This document shows, piece after piece, positions 1-11,803 of a stretch of 64,000 nt of DNA (its first letter is position 1; each line of letters opens with the position of its first letter). The notes below the pieces were generated by a model. It was not told the origin of the DNA and did not search any database. It saw only the letters and a program-made list of their open reading frames with translations. This stretch comes from Ustilaginoidea virens (lineage: Eukaryota > Ascomycota > Sordariomycetes > Hypocreales > Clavicipitaceae): positions 1,240,001 through 1,304,000 of the forward strand of contig NC_057318.1 in assembly GCF_000687475.1 (NCBI RefSeq), in the 5' to 3' direction. A program made the translations under genes and the position numbers.

Positions 1-2587
1 GGCACTGGGGTCACCGCGCAACATTTGAGGCGTCACAAGCGGCAGGAGACTGCTTTCCCCACGTGGGTCTCTTGAATGTGACACTCGAGACGTTCAGAAC
101 GTGATGATGGTGAAGAAGGGAAGAGGAAGGAAACTCTAATCATGGTATCAGTACGTCACCCGTACACAATGGCAAGTTTGCGTTGAACGCCCGGGGGGGC
201 GGGGGGGGGGGGCATCCAAGAGTGCACAGTGCATGGCTGGATTCTGTCAATCCGCACCAGACACCAGCAGCACTGTGTGGCCGCTTGGCCGCAAGTGTGC
301 AAGCTGCGTGTCTGGTGCGCCGTACGTACTGTGCTGTACCAGACGCCGGCTGGGCTTCCCTTGGGTCAACTACCAGATACCTTAGGTACCTACCTACCTA
401 CCTTAGGTACTAAGGTATGTAGGTTAGGTTCCTCTGGAAGGCTAGGGTACCTAGGTACCTAGGTGCGGTTCAATGCATTGCTGCAAAGGGACATGGAACA
501 GCACTGTCCGTCACGCGCGGAGGAAAGCTATCGCATCGAACCCGCCAACCATGTCATTATTGCGGCAGCTTTACGGATCAAGACGCGAACGTTGGTTCGT
601 GGTACCGCGGGTCGACGGGGCCCCAAGAAGGTATCAATATCAATGTGTTGTTACCGTATCGACTAAAGGTACCGCCAGCATGTGCCTTATTGGGGTGGGG
701 CGCTGGGCAGGATCGGAGATCGAGCCAAGTCGGGACTCGGGAGGGCCACACACAACTCCACCTCATCGGATGGGTGAACAGTTGGTGCATGTGCGTCCAA
801 CGGAGCAACCTCTTGCGGACCAAGTACCAGCCCGATACGGCAACGGAAAGAAAGACGTAATACCGCAAATCTTGGGCCGCACTTGCGTTTTACTGATTGT
901 TACGGGAGCACTTGGCTGCGCGGCATGGCATGTAGGTGCTCTCCTACCCGTCACGGGCAACGTAGGTCAACTCAAGTATCTGGGGCGTTACGGCGGCAGC
1001 TACGTACATGCACCTACCTCATAACACCAGGCCACACTGCCAACGCTTCTACCACCCGCCCCAGGAAATTAACTAGCGCCCGTGGTAAATGCGCCAGGTA
1101 CCTACCAGGTAGGCCTGTAGGCACCTGGGATGTTGAGTCCTGAGGCAGAACAACCCGTATATTTCCGTACATGCAACATTTCCGCTGAACAAAGGCCCGG
1201 GAAGGAGCCTTGGGTTGCCATCAATAACATGGCGCCTGAGAAATGAGGCTTGCAGTTGACAGCAATCAAAGAGGTCGACGTGGTGGGCGGGCAATTGGGC
1301 GGAATTTCTGACATCAGCGTTACCCAACACTCCAAAGCCGCACGTTCTGTTTGCAGCTCCGCTTCGTCGGTTTACAGCATGCCAAAGTATCATTCATTGC
1401 CTTTGATTTTAAAAAAAAAGTCAAAACTGCTTTTTGCGCAATTTTCTGATGTCATTCTACTATGAGCTCAACCGCCGTTTCGGTTCCCTTCCATGGCATC
1501 AGTATGCCGACCCTCTGACTCGGACATGACACCGCCGCCACAGACGCAAAGCATTGACGGCTTCTGCATTTCACCACCGCATCAACGGGCCCATTAAATC
1601 AAGAGCTGCTCCCTACGCTACATGTGACCTACAGTGCTCGCGATGGGGATGGTCAGGCTTGTGAAAATTGGGCAAAGTTACGACTTTCCGCAACGTACCG
1701 GACACGCAAGGTGCCAGGTGCTTCTTGGAACACAGATCAATGGGGTCAATCGATGAACCCAAATAACGTTGCCTTTCACGACCCGCGACGCGACAGCTTC
1801 ACGAGGCGCGAGAGCCCCACGCCCGAGAAGCCAACTTGCAGCCGCATTGTGGGGGTCCGCGTTACACCTCCCCAGACCTACTATCCATCCACCCGTGATT
1901 GATTGCAGGCCTTCCCTCGTGCCAGTTAACCAAGCATGCTGAGGAAATTGGATCATCACAGGCGAGAATGCTCCTGGCTACCCAATTCAAAGCACCAGAC
2001 CTGAATTTCTCTCCCCATGAAACCTGCCCTGAAACCACAGTTGTACGAGACGCTTGCTTGGGCCTGTCCGCGACGTGTCTTCAATGGTGAAGCTAGTGTT
2101 TGCGCATTTGAGGAGTGTGATTTCACCAACGCTGGGTGGGCAGGGCCATCTATTGCGAGCCAAACTACCTGCTTGCCAAAAAAAAAAAAAAAAACCAAAA
2201 AAAACCCGAAGGGATATGGCAACCATCGACAAGATGCTATCCATTCTAAATAATACACGCTGGACGTATTAGCACTCGAACCCAACCATGTGTACCACCT
2301 GCCTGCCGGGCAAACCCCAGTGGGAAGCGCGTGCAACCAACATGTGGCAAGGGTTTCAAGTCCTTGGATCTCTCGTGGCATATCCCACCCACGCGATTTC
2401 CTCGAATCCCTTTCAGGCTCGCCGCCATGCTGGAATATTGGAACCTGGAGAGTCCAGGACCTGTCTGTTTGTCTCCTTGGCCGGCATGGCAGACTGCAGA
2501 CAGGCTGCAGACGGGCTGCAGACAGACTGCCATGTTGACTTTGATTCACACCCCGCGAGTTGACGAGGTTGCGAGCAGCAGGATTGA
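1..2587. other. Gene-poor intergenic DNA at the left edge
   Basis: No open frame here looks like a conserved protein. ORFs of up to about 200 codons occur on both strands but are proline/cysteine-rich shadows without domains. The stretch holds a G-rich block (193-212, broken by one C), clusters of TACCTAGGTA-like sequence (about 380-460 and 1096-1115), a poly-A tract near 2178-2194 and a short CTGCAGAC-type tandem repeat at about 2490-2530. It lies downstream of COY1, which ends at 2588, so part of it must be that gene's 3' UTR. Confidence 0.6.
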
Positions 2588-4933
2588 CTAGTGTCCAGCA
2601 AAGCCGTCTTGCTTCCCGTTCGACTTGGTGCCTCCGGCGGCCAGCCCTGAACCCGGCACGGCAGCTGTGGCTAGAGCAGAGTCCAAGCCCCTCGCATACT
2701 TCTCAGCATCCGCGGTACCTAGCCAGTACAGGGCAAGAAAGACGAGCAGGTGAAGCGCCACGCAATATGCTGCAAATAAATTTCGGCTCGTGCGGGATGC
2801 CAGAACCATGCGCGTGATGGAGTAGATGGCCCTCTCGGGCAGGCTCATCCTGTGATATGCCCTAGCCGACTCGCGCCCGCGAAATGCCGCAAAAGGCGAG
2901 ATCTTGGACTCGTACGCTTGGCGGTACCTATCCATGGCAATTCCGGGGTTCCCAGTCGGCCCCAAGGAGACGCTGGACGGATTCGGGTTCGGCGAGTACG
3001 CAGACGAGGACGTTGCCTTGGCGGCGCCGCCGCGGTTGTACGTTGACACATATCTCGTCTTCTCGTACAGGTTGAGGTTGTCCTTCTGCAAAGCGGCCAC
3101 TTCTTGACGCAGCTGCTGCACGGTTCGGTGACTCCCGGACAGTTCCTGCTCAAGCTCAATGTTTCGCTTTCTAAACCGATCCCTTTGGGCCGTCACCATC
3201 GGCAGGATGCCTGAGCCTCCTCCTACCGGCTCCCGCTCTCCTGATCCGCCACGCCCATCCAGGCCGCTGATGATGGACGAAGTCGGAGATAGCCTCCCTC
3301 CCTTTCTGGTTGTTTGCGGCGCTCTGCTGACGTATGTGCCTGATATCGACGCTCCGGACGGGAAAGCATTGGCTCCCTCGGCGTGGATATTCTCCAAGTC
3401 TTCCTCCAATTGTTGATTGAGGACCCGTGACTTTTCCAGCTCGGCATTCGTCTTCGAAAACTCCTCCTGCATCTCCTCAAGCCGCTGCTGGAGATCTTGG
3501 TGAGAGACGCGAAGGATGGTGAGCTCGTCCCCGAGCTTTTTATTCCGTGACAGCAGCAGCTTTTCCAGCGAATCTCCTCCATCCTTGCCGGCGTCGGTTC
3601 TTTCCCGGGTGTCGTCGTCGTCCCCTGTAGAGAATTCGATGCTCTTGAGCACCTCCAGCTCCTGCCTGATGTCTTCGTAATCATTCCATTTTTGTACTTT
3701 TGCCTTGAGTGCTTCCTTTTCTTCTTGTAGATGCACCGTTTCGCGCTTCATCCCTCGCAGCCGCGAGTCCATGTCGCGTTTCATGCTCTCTTTTTCCATC
3801 CTGGACGCGTTCAATTTCCTGATCAAGGATGAGTTTTCCGCCCTCACGCGCATGTAACCGGGATCATCCTCGAGCGATTTTTCGGGCTGTGACGAAACGG
3901 TCGATTTGGCTTGCGCCAGCTCCAGCCTCAGTCGCTCATTGCGCGCTTCCACCTCGGCTAGTCTGGAGCTGGTTCGCTCAATGTCTGAGTGAAGCATGTC
4001 GAGCTCGGCGCTTGATGCTTTGCTTCCATGGCCATCTTGGTTTTCGCCCGTTTTGCCCAGTCGCTGGTTGACTTCGTAACTTGCGCGCATCTCGTTCAAG
4101 AGTCGTTCCTGGTTCTCCAACTTCTCCATCAAGCTCCTTTCCTTCGCTTCCCAGTTGTCTTTCTTCTCGTCCATGACTGCACTCCAAGACGATTCTGCCT
4201 CTTTCACCCGAGTTTCAAAAGCATCCTCGACTTCTTTTCTAGCCACCTGCTCCGACTGGAGCATTGATTCGGCCTCCTCCAGCTGCGACGTCAACATGGA
4301 CACATTTTGTTGCAGATTCTTGTTTTCTTCGCCAAGTTGCGGCACCGTCTCCTCAGCCACTAGCATGGAGTCTACCGACGCCTCGAGGAGCGGGTAAGGG
4401 TCCGGTGCTTCGGATAGGGACGTGTACGCCCGCAAAAAGGCGGAATTGACCGACTTGGAGTGATTTGTCAAGAGATCAATAAAGTTTTGATAAGCTAGGA
4501 CCGAAAAATCAACAATCCATGAACAATAAGACTCGTCCAAAATTCATAATTTTTTTGTGTGCTGGAGATGTACCTTTCAAAAGCCCCTTCATCTCAGTCA
4601 ACTTGCTCGCATCATCCAGTTTTCGAAATTCTTTCGTTTTCTGCGCCAGCTCCTTGCGTTGTATGGTCGAGTCACGTTGATATGTCACAATCTCAGACGC
4701 CGTGCTGTCCAAGCTCGAAGTCAAGGTCGTCAAGTCGACGCCTAGCCGCCATCTTGGTTAGCAAAACGACAAAAGACCTGGGCAGCAAAGAAAAGTCGTG
4801 GGGACGTCTTCGTACTCCTCCACGCCAAGATTGCATGTTGAAATTTGTTTCCTGCACTCTCCGCGGTTGTCGCATCCGTTGGGCTTCCGGGCGGAACGAC
4901 CCCAGGGATGGCTCCTTCCGCGGCCTCGGCCAT
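2588..4933 (-). CDS. COY1: CASP/Coy1-like Golgi coiled-coil membrane protein
   Basis: This is a tail-anchored golgin of the CASP (CUX1 splice-product) family, which acts in retrograde and intra-Golgi vesicle tethering. Three exons (4933-4817 plus base 4816, 4741-4574, 4494-2588) join in frame to 730 aa. The introns are 74 and 79 bp with GT-AG ends. The ATG at 4933 gives an acidic start, then the conserved block around VDLTTLTSS and YQNFIDLLTNHSKSVNSAF. Residues of roughly 100-560 are heptad-rich coiled coil. A single hydrophobic segment near residues 668-687 (AAYCVALHLLVFLALYWL) lies 43 residues from the C terminus, as expected for CASP. Length and architecture match the fungal family. It is divergently arranged with the VPS3-like gene, with 652 bp between start codons. 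Start and splice sites are inferred; the identity is well supported. Confidence 0.93.
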
Positions 4934-5585
4934 TGTGGCACCGGGGGTTTTGCCTTGTTCTGGTCGGCCAACTTGCTCATGCAGCAAATTGCCAGATCTC
5001 TCGGTCCGTTTGCGATAGGGTAGAGGGGGCGGTCTGAGCTGGTGGCACAAGGATGAAGCTCAGTGTAGGGGGCGGTCGGAACGTTGCACGTCAAGAATCC
5101 AGATTGTCGGTTGTTTGAAAGAAGCCGACGTGTTCGTCAGTCACAAGGGGGAAAGACGACTTGCACAAGAGCTAGCTGCTGGTTGCTGATGCTGATGCTG
5201 GTGCTGTGGCGCAGGCGGGGGACCTGCAGGTTAGCTGGCGACGTACCAATGCAGGTCGTTTTTGCACCTCCTCCCGGCGCAGAGCCGAGGACGCGGTACT
5301 CGGGGACGTAACTCGTAAAGCCACACAATGCACTTGCTATTTCCCCGGGGCTCCACACTTGAACCACAAAACAGGGCCAGCCACAGTGACATTGTGCGTC
5401 TCTCCAAATCTCAAAAGCGTTTATCCAACAACCTCGACCAGACAGACAAACTTTCCAACACCTTCTGAACCGTCCACGCAGCCAAGCTCTCCGCTCACAT
5501 TCTGCTTCAGAGGTGGACGTCTCACAACATGGTCGATGGGCCCAAACGGCGCCGATAAGCATCCGCCGTCACGGCATCCAATAAC
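4934..5585. promoter_or_regulatory. Divergent promoter region of COY1 and the VPS3-like gene
   Basis: These 652 bp separate the two start codons, so both promoters and 5' UTRs must lie here. I see no clear TATA box. ORFs on both strands are not conserved-looking. Confidence 0.5.
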
Positions 5586-8500
5586 ATGGACCCAGCTGCC
5601 AGCTCCGAGAAGCAGCTGGACCACGAGGATGGTCCATACATCTTGCGGCCGCTGTTGGAAGCTGTTCCCTTGTGCACAGACGGATCAGCCGAGGATGTCA
5701 AAATAAACTGCGTCGAGTATTATGGCAAGTCTGTCACGCTGTCCGTCGGCCACCAAGGTCCTAACAAATCGTTGGATAGATGGTAATCTATACATCGGAA
5801 CATCAGCTTCCGAAGTCCTGCATTTTGTGCAGATGCCTCCTGATCCAGGCGAGCCATCCGGCAGCCCCGTTTACATTCCAGCTTCGCGACTCAGTCCCGT
5901 TTCCCTGGATTCCTTCTCCCGTCCGTCCGCTGCAGGCCCTGGTGTCCAAGAGATAGTCTTGCTGCCGCAGATAAGCAAGGCTTGTGTCTTGTGCAATTCA
6001 ACAGCGGCTTTTTATTCTCTACCAGAATTGAGCCCCGTTTCCGGAATCAGCGTTGTGAAGAACTGCAGCTGGATTGGTGGCCTTGACTTAAATATTCGTC
6101 CTTCGAGTGCGACGCCAAAGGATGCCACGATCCTGTTGTCTCTGAAATCCAAAATCCAGATTGTCCGACTCGCTGACAAAGTCCTAGAAGCTCCTGTAAG
6201 TCTTTGGCGCCATCCTTGACGAGTGCGGCCACTGCTTACATTTTCCCCCCACAGAAAGTGACTTTTGCCGGGAGTGTCTTGGCTGTTCGCCGGGACTCTA
6301 TCGCTTGTGTTGCTAACTCCAGGTCGTATGCCCTTTTGGATATATATAGGCAGCTTACTATTCCGCTGATGAACATTTCTACCTTGGAAACGGCCTCCTC
6401 TGAGGAAGGTGGGGGAGAAGCTCAATTCGGGATTGATCCATCGAAAGAAACAACCCGCTTAAAAGGACATGCTACCGACACCACAACATCGAGTCACAGT
6501 CGAAGTCAAAGTAAAAATGACGGCATGTCGACTGCGTTGCCGTCCACGGCAAGGGCATCGACGAGCCCTCCGCAAGCTATTCATGAGCCAGTGGCTGTTG
6601 TCACAGACAAGCCTTTACCAGCAGCGCCAGGGGATGAAGACACCTTCGCCGCAAACGAAACAGGACACGGAAAGCCACTAGCTTACACGACCTTGAATCC
6701 ACACATCGTTTCGCCTAATGCTGAAGAATTCCTTCTTGTGATAGGAACACGAAAGGCAGATCCTGGCGTCGGAATGTTTGTTAGCCTAGACGGTGAACCC
6801 ACGAGAGCTACCATTCAATTTGACAAGTACCCCGAGTATGTCGCCATTGATGGAATCAATTCTGGCTTGAATGCGCCGCAAATGCGCCCTGATGAGCAGG
6901 ATGATGGTCATGTAATTGCGACTTTTTGCAAAGACTTTGGTTCAGGACCTCGGTACGGCATGGAAATTCAGCATCTGAATGCCGGAAATGAGGTTAATCC
7001 CGAGAAATACTGGCTGGAGGCGAAGCCTGCTTACCAAGAGAGACCTTATGGTTTGAAGACCCTCCTGGGCGGAGGACATGTTCGCCTAGATGAGATTGTT
7101 TCCAAGCTGAGCCAAAAGAAATTCTACCCCTTTCCTGGTTACCGAGATCCTGGTCACCTAGAGACTCCTACGTCTCCCCCGAAGAAGTCTGAGTCCAGGA
7201 CAGCAACCTCCACGGAGCGTTTACCAAGGAAGAAGGAATCGTCTGATGGCGAAGATTTCCAGGATGACGAATCACAACCGCAAGGTTGGGAAGCAGCAAG
7301 GAATCGCGAAGGCGAAGAGTTTGCAGGACGTCTGGCCAATTTCAACGCCAGGCTGGCAGTATGGAACGGAAACCGCATATGGTGGGCGCTACCGAATCCG
7401 TTAATCATTCAGCTAGACACTCGTCTCGATATGGCGTGCTCTTTTGGCGATGAGATGCACATAGATAGGCTACGCGTCATATCGGTCCTGAAGCTCATAC
7501 GCGGTCGAGACGCAAGGACAGAATTGGACCACATGACACTTGACTATCTGAAGCAGAAGGCTGGGCTGCTTCTCCTGGTTGATTCCTTGTCATCTACACG
7601 GACGAACCAGTCTACTAGGGACTCTGAGCTGAAGGAGCTTGAGCAAGTCTTATCGGATAGCAAACTAGACCCCCGCGTCGCCCTTTTTCTATTCCAAGGA
7701 ATGCGAGACGACGTAATCGAAGGCAGCTGTGGTATATGGGTGTATAGTGGGATCAAAAAGGTCGCCGAGACAATTGTTTGCCGCATCGACTCGGAGCAGT
7801 CAACGACGTTCGGGGATATTGATCTTTGCGTCATGCACTTTTTGCGGCGGTTTCTTTTGGGGTGGAGGAAGATGAAGGGTTTCGGAAGCGTGCCGGATGA
7901 GAAGGAAGTATTCAGAACCATCGATGCCTGCTTGTTGATAGTGTTGCTCGAGCTGGAGCAGCGTTCGTCGAAAGAATCGGCAGACGGCGACATGGTCAGG
8001 TCGGAGCTCAACGACCTTGTCGATGGAGGCGTGGATTGTTTTGACCGAGCTGTCGACATTCTCGTATCGTACCGTCGCCTTTTCGTTCTCAGCCGATTGT
8101 ACCAGAGCCGAAAGATGTCTAGCGATGTGCTGCTGACATGGAAACGCATGCTTGAGGGAGAAGAAGACAGCATGCACGAGTTTCGCGATGGCGAGCAGCG
8201 CATGAGGGAGTATCTGAAAAAGATAGGCAGCCGAGCCCTTGTGGAGGAGTACGGAGTTTGGCTCGCCAACAGGAATCCTCGCTTGGGCGTGCAGGTCTTT
8301 GCGGAAGACGAGGGCAAGGTGCCACCGTTTGAGCCTGCCAAAGCGGTGGCGACTCTACGAAGCGAGGCCCCTAGCGCAGTCAAGTACTATCTGGAGCACC
8401 TGGTCTTTGACAAGGGCCTCACGTCGTACGTACACGAGCTTCTCGAGTACTATCTCGACCTGGTGCTGGGAGACCTCGAGTCCTCGGCAGCTCACCGCGA

Positions 8501-9206
8501 GGCGGTCATGGCTGGCTATGAGGCGTATCGCGCGCTGCAAACTCCCAAGCCCACCTATCCCCATTTTTTGACGGAGAACGCGCCGCGAGAATGCGACGAC
8601 GACGACGACGTCTGGAACAGCCGCCTCCGACTGCTCCAACTCCTGGGCGGCGCGCATGTTTACGACACCACCGTCATCGCGGAACGCGTCAGGAGCCTGC
8701 CTGGCGAGCTGCTGGTGCCAGAGACGGTCATACTGGCCGGACTTCAGCATCGACACGACGAGGCACTCCATCTCCTGGTGCACAGGCTGGGCGACTACGA
8801 CACGGCTGTCTCCTACTGCCTTTGCGGAGGCGCAGGCATATACGCGCCTCACGGGGCCTCGCGCCGGCGGGACGCCGCCCCAGAGCCCGAGCAGCAGCGC
8901 CGGCTCTTCCAGCAGGTTCTGCAGGAGTTCCTGCGAATCGCCGATGCCAGCGACCGGGTGGAGCAGACGTGCGCCCTTCTCGAGCGGTTTGGTGAATGGT
9001 TCAGGGCGGAGGACGTCCTGCGCCTGGTCCCGGACACGTGGTCGGTGGATGTGCTGGCCGGGTTCCTCCTGGGAGCCCTGAGGAGGCTGGTGCGCGAGAG
9101 AAACGAGAGCGCGGTGAGGAAGGCATTGAACGGGGCGGAGAACCTGAGAGTGAGCTATGACTTGGTCGTGGGCACCGAGCAGCAGCGAGGACCAAGGAAG
9201 CATTGA
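5586..9206 (+). CDS. VPS3: CNH-domain vacuolar sorting protein (Vps3/TGFBRAP1-like)
   Basis: The product probably acts in the CORVET tethering complex at endosomes. Exons 5586-5724, 5780-6195 and 6255-9206 join in frame to 1168 aa. The N-terminal third resembles a citron-homology (CNH) beta-propeller, with the conserved opening NLYIGTSASEVLHF right after intron 1. The C-terminal part is helical and ends in a Vps39-type domain (around RERNESAVRKAL and ENLRVSY). Residues of about 270-400 are Ser/Thr/Pro-rich and probably a disordered insert. A run of five Asp interrupts the helical half. Intron 1 (5725-5779) begins with GC: only the GC donor at GCAAGT yields the conserved junction YYDGNLYIG, while nearby GT donors lead to stops. 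Vps39/Vam6 is the main alternative, since both carry CNH and Vps39 domains; the sequence reads more like the Vps3/TRAP1 branch. Confidence 0.8.
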
Positions 9207-9369
9207 TGGCGACCAAGCAAGCATTGATGGCCGGCGCCTGAAAGCACGCCCCATGACGGACCGTTGCCAGGGCACGGGGGCAGAGAAAAAAGGTCTGCAG
9301 CTCCTCGCCACCGATGGTGGTGATGTTGTTCACGAAGCCGGCCTGGAAGCCTCCTTTTTCTACTTGTCT

Positions 9370-9480
9370 GTCGTTGTCGTTGTCGTCGTCGTCGTCGTCG
9401 TCATCATCTTCTTCTTCTTCTTCTTCTTGTTCCTGTTCTTGTTCTTGTTCCCCTTCTTCTTCTTCTACTTCTGCTACTCC
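9370..9480. repeat. TCG/TTC trinucleotide-rich microsatellite between convergent genes
   Basis: A run of GTC/GTT, then TTC and TTG triplets lies in the 303-bp gap between the VPS3-like stop (9206) and the methyltransferase stop (9510). It is probably in both 3' UTRs. It makes polar homopolymer ORFs on both strands that I do not call genes. Confidence 0.85.
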
Positions 9481-9509
9481 TACTCCTACAACTCCCCCCC
9501 CTTGTAACC

Positions 9510-10442
9510 TCAGCATGAGCCTCGCCTCTTCAACAAAGCAACGGCAAGCCACCTCTTCCTCACCGTGACGTCTTCCTCCCTGTCCCACAGCCACTCCCTG
9601 TCCTGACCGTTGCAGTCCCTTTCCCATATCGTGTCCACCGCGAGGTCATGGCTGCCCAGTGCGTCTGGGTCGAAAAAGCCCTTCATCTTGTCCCTGCCGG
9701 TGTGGAATCCAGCCACGACCCAGCACCGCGCGTAGGGCGTCTTCTTGAGGAAGTGGCTGATGGACCTCTGGAGGTTCTGGTGCTGCCACGGCATCCACAG
9801 GCAATCGGCAGCGACGACGCGGTCAAAGGCGTGCCGGCCCGACTGGCAGATGCTCTCGCGCGGGCCCGTCAGCTCGCCCCAGGCGTGGCCTTGGACGACG
9901 ACGCTTGAAGCCGGCGTCGCGTGGCAGCCGGCGGGGGAGCGGTCGGCGCGGACGTTGCGCCCGACGTTTCCCTCGAGCGTCTTCAAAACAGCCGGGGCGG
10001 GGTAATCCGTCACGGCGACGCGCTGCGCGCCCAGCAGTCCCGCCATGATGCTTGGCAGAGCCGTGCCGGCGCCCAGCTCCAGCACCGACTTGCCTGCCAC
10101 GCAGAAACTGGCGTCTCGACCTCCTCGCGCATGAGCATCACCATCACCCGTGCCCGAGCCGTGCAAGCCGAGCGTGTCCCTCTCCATCAGCTCGGCCAGC
10201 AGCAGGCTCGCGTTCCAGAGGTAATGGCTGAAGAGCCGCCGGTCCGTCTCGCCCTCGGGATCCGCAAGCTCGAGATGCAGCGGCTGCGGCAGATGCGGCG
10301 AGGCGTAGATGAGGCTGTGCTCGGCGTCGCCGTGCTGGTTGGTCACGTCATCCGGGAAGATGACTCCCAAGGACGAGGAGAGAAAGTCTTCGGGGCCCGA
10401 GGGCTCGCTGCCCCGGAGGGAGATTCGAGACGTCAAAGCCAT
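9510..10442 (-). CDS. nnt1: Nnt1/Efm7-type SAM-dependent methyltransferase
   Basis: This is a single-exon, 310-aa class I methyltransferase. Residues of about 118-130 (SVLELGAGTALPS) are the SAM-binding motif I, followed by VAVTDYPAP as motif II and a hydrophobic strand VVAADCLWM as the post-motif. The upstream block with LFSHYLWNASLLLAEL is typical of fungal proteins annotated as nicotinamide N-methyltransferase. In budding yeast the related protein NNT1 was renamed Efm7 and methylates elongation factor 1A. Whether this protein acts on nicotinamide or on a protein cannot be read from the sequence. The ATG at 10442 fits the conserved start. A short Gly/Asp-rich insert (about 94-110) sits before motif I. 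It is convergent with the VPS3-like gene. Confidence 0.85.
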   Translation of the reverse strand: MALTSRISLRGSEPSGPEDFLSSSLGVIFPDDVTNQHGDAEHSLIYASPHLPQPLHLELADPEGETDRRLFSHYLWNASLLLAELMERDTLGLHGSGTGDGDAHARGGRDASFCVAGKSVLELGAGTALPSIMAGLLGAQRVAVTDYPAPAVLKTLEGNVGRNVRADRSPAGCHATPASSVVVQGHAWGELTGPRESICQSGRHAFDRVVAADCLWMPWQHQNLQRSISHFLKKTPYARCWVVAGFHTGRDKMKGFFDPDALGSHDLAVDTIWERDCNGQDREWLWDREEDVTVRKRWLAVALLKRRGSC

Positions 10443-11803
10443 GGGGGAGCAGGTTGTCTGGAGGAAACCACGGTACCACCCGCCCCCTTTCCCTACCCAG
10501 GAGCAGACACGGCACTTTTTGAGCCAAAGCCGGTATCAGCGTGGTGTTGCGTTGTGCCGTTGTGTTGCCCGGTGTTACAGTATTATTGATCGTCTCGTGT
10601 TTGCCTCGTCCTCTTCTTTTCCGGTGCAAAGATTCCCCCGCGTAGGGTTAAAAATGTAGCATCAGACGGCCGTCCAACCGGCAAAGAAGCACCAGACCAG
10701 ACCAGACCAGACCAGACCAGACCAGACGCTCCTCAATGGAAAGGAAAGGCCGGAGTTTGCCGTTGACGGGTTGGTGGGTTGTTTGGTTGGGCGGAAAGAG
10801 CCCCGTTGCGCCTGGACGCCTCCTTCCTCCTCCTTCCTCGGTCACCACGTGCAATCAATCACTGTGGGTGTGGGGTCCGTTGCCGCTGAAAAATCTCATC
10901 GCTGCATCCAACCTCCACCTCCACCTCCACCTCATCTCTTGTCTCTGCTTATCAAAGATATCAGGTACCAGGTATCAGGTATCAGGTATCCATCAGGCAT
11001 CTGTCGGCAGGTAATCTCCGTACGCTCGCGGCTTGGTCCCTTACGACTTGGGCAATCCAGCAACTCTCGGGACGAGAGATACCACACAAGCTGAGCCTCA
11101 GCTGAACCTCGCTCGCTCAGACTATCTGGGCATGCCGATGCCGGCGACCAGACGTCTTCAGGAGGGCATTCAAGACAGCATAGCATTCAGAGGGCCGTCA
11201 GCGAAACCAATCAAGGCCATTCATTGTTGCATAGAGTTTCCTCCTCGTCAATTAACTCTGCTCTATTGTAGACGCCGGCTGCTCGGCCTGTCAACGACCA
11301 GAAAATGGTGTGAACAAAACAGGGTATCGAAAACGCGAATAGATCAAAGAGGCCAGACGGTCAAGAATAATAACCCCCCCCCCCCCCCCCCCCCTTGGCT
11401 TGCTGCCAGAATGAAAAGAAAAGACGGACCCGATCCTGCATCCGGATCATCGTTTGCTTCCTCTTTTTGTTTTCTCATTGCAAGAAAATAAATGAAAAAA
11501 AGGTATCGTGATTCATCGCCAAATGCCAGGGAATACCCCAACTCGGTTGTCCAAAAACTCCCCCAAGTAGACCCGACCATAACGAGCAATCCCAAAACCT
11601 GACGAAAAAAGAAAAAGAAAAAAACGCACGAGTTAAACAACCCATAATATCCGGCACCGTGCCACGTACGCCCATCATCACCCTTACGACTCCATAAAAA
11701 AAAACCAGGTATTAGGTGTGTCGCATGTCATGGGCCCCGCCTCCTTTTTTTTTTTTTCTCTCTCTTCTTCTCTTCTCCCCCCATCGTCTAGGGAATCACC
11801 CAC
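10443..11803. other. Intergenic region between the methyltransferase and the C2H2 factor
   Basis: I see no protein here. It holds the methyltransferase promoter side and the 3' side of the zinc-finger gene. Landmarks are a pentanucleotide tandem repeat at 10691-10727, a repeated GGTATCA block near 10965-10990 and a 21-nt C tract at 11374-11394. Pyrimidine-rich sequence at 11740-11780, just past the zinc-finger stop on the minus strand, may be 3' UTR. Confidence 0.6.
10691..10727. repeat. ACCAG/CCAGA pentanucleotide tandem repeat
   Basis: About seven exact copies of a 5-bp unit (ACCAG) lie in the upstream region of the methyltransferase gene. The period is visible directly. Confidence 0.9.

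Noticed and set aside
381..460. TACCTTAGG-like clusters as a telomere
   Set aside because: They are not tandem TTAGGG and recur in the middle of the window, so this is not a chromosome end.
473..1024. 183-codon plus-strand frame near the left edge
   Set aside because: No domain, unusual composition and overlap with other frames of similar length; probably chance.
1956..2549. 197-codon minus-strand frame
   Set aside because: It crosses a poly-A/T tract encoding poly-Phe and a simple repeat; no family likeness.
7544..8383. 279-codon minus-strand frame
   Set aside because: Antisense to VPS3-like coding sequence with Ser/Arg-biased composition.
8355..9311. 318-codon minus-strand frame
   Set aside because: It is the shadow of the well-supported VPS3-like exon 3.
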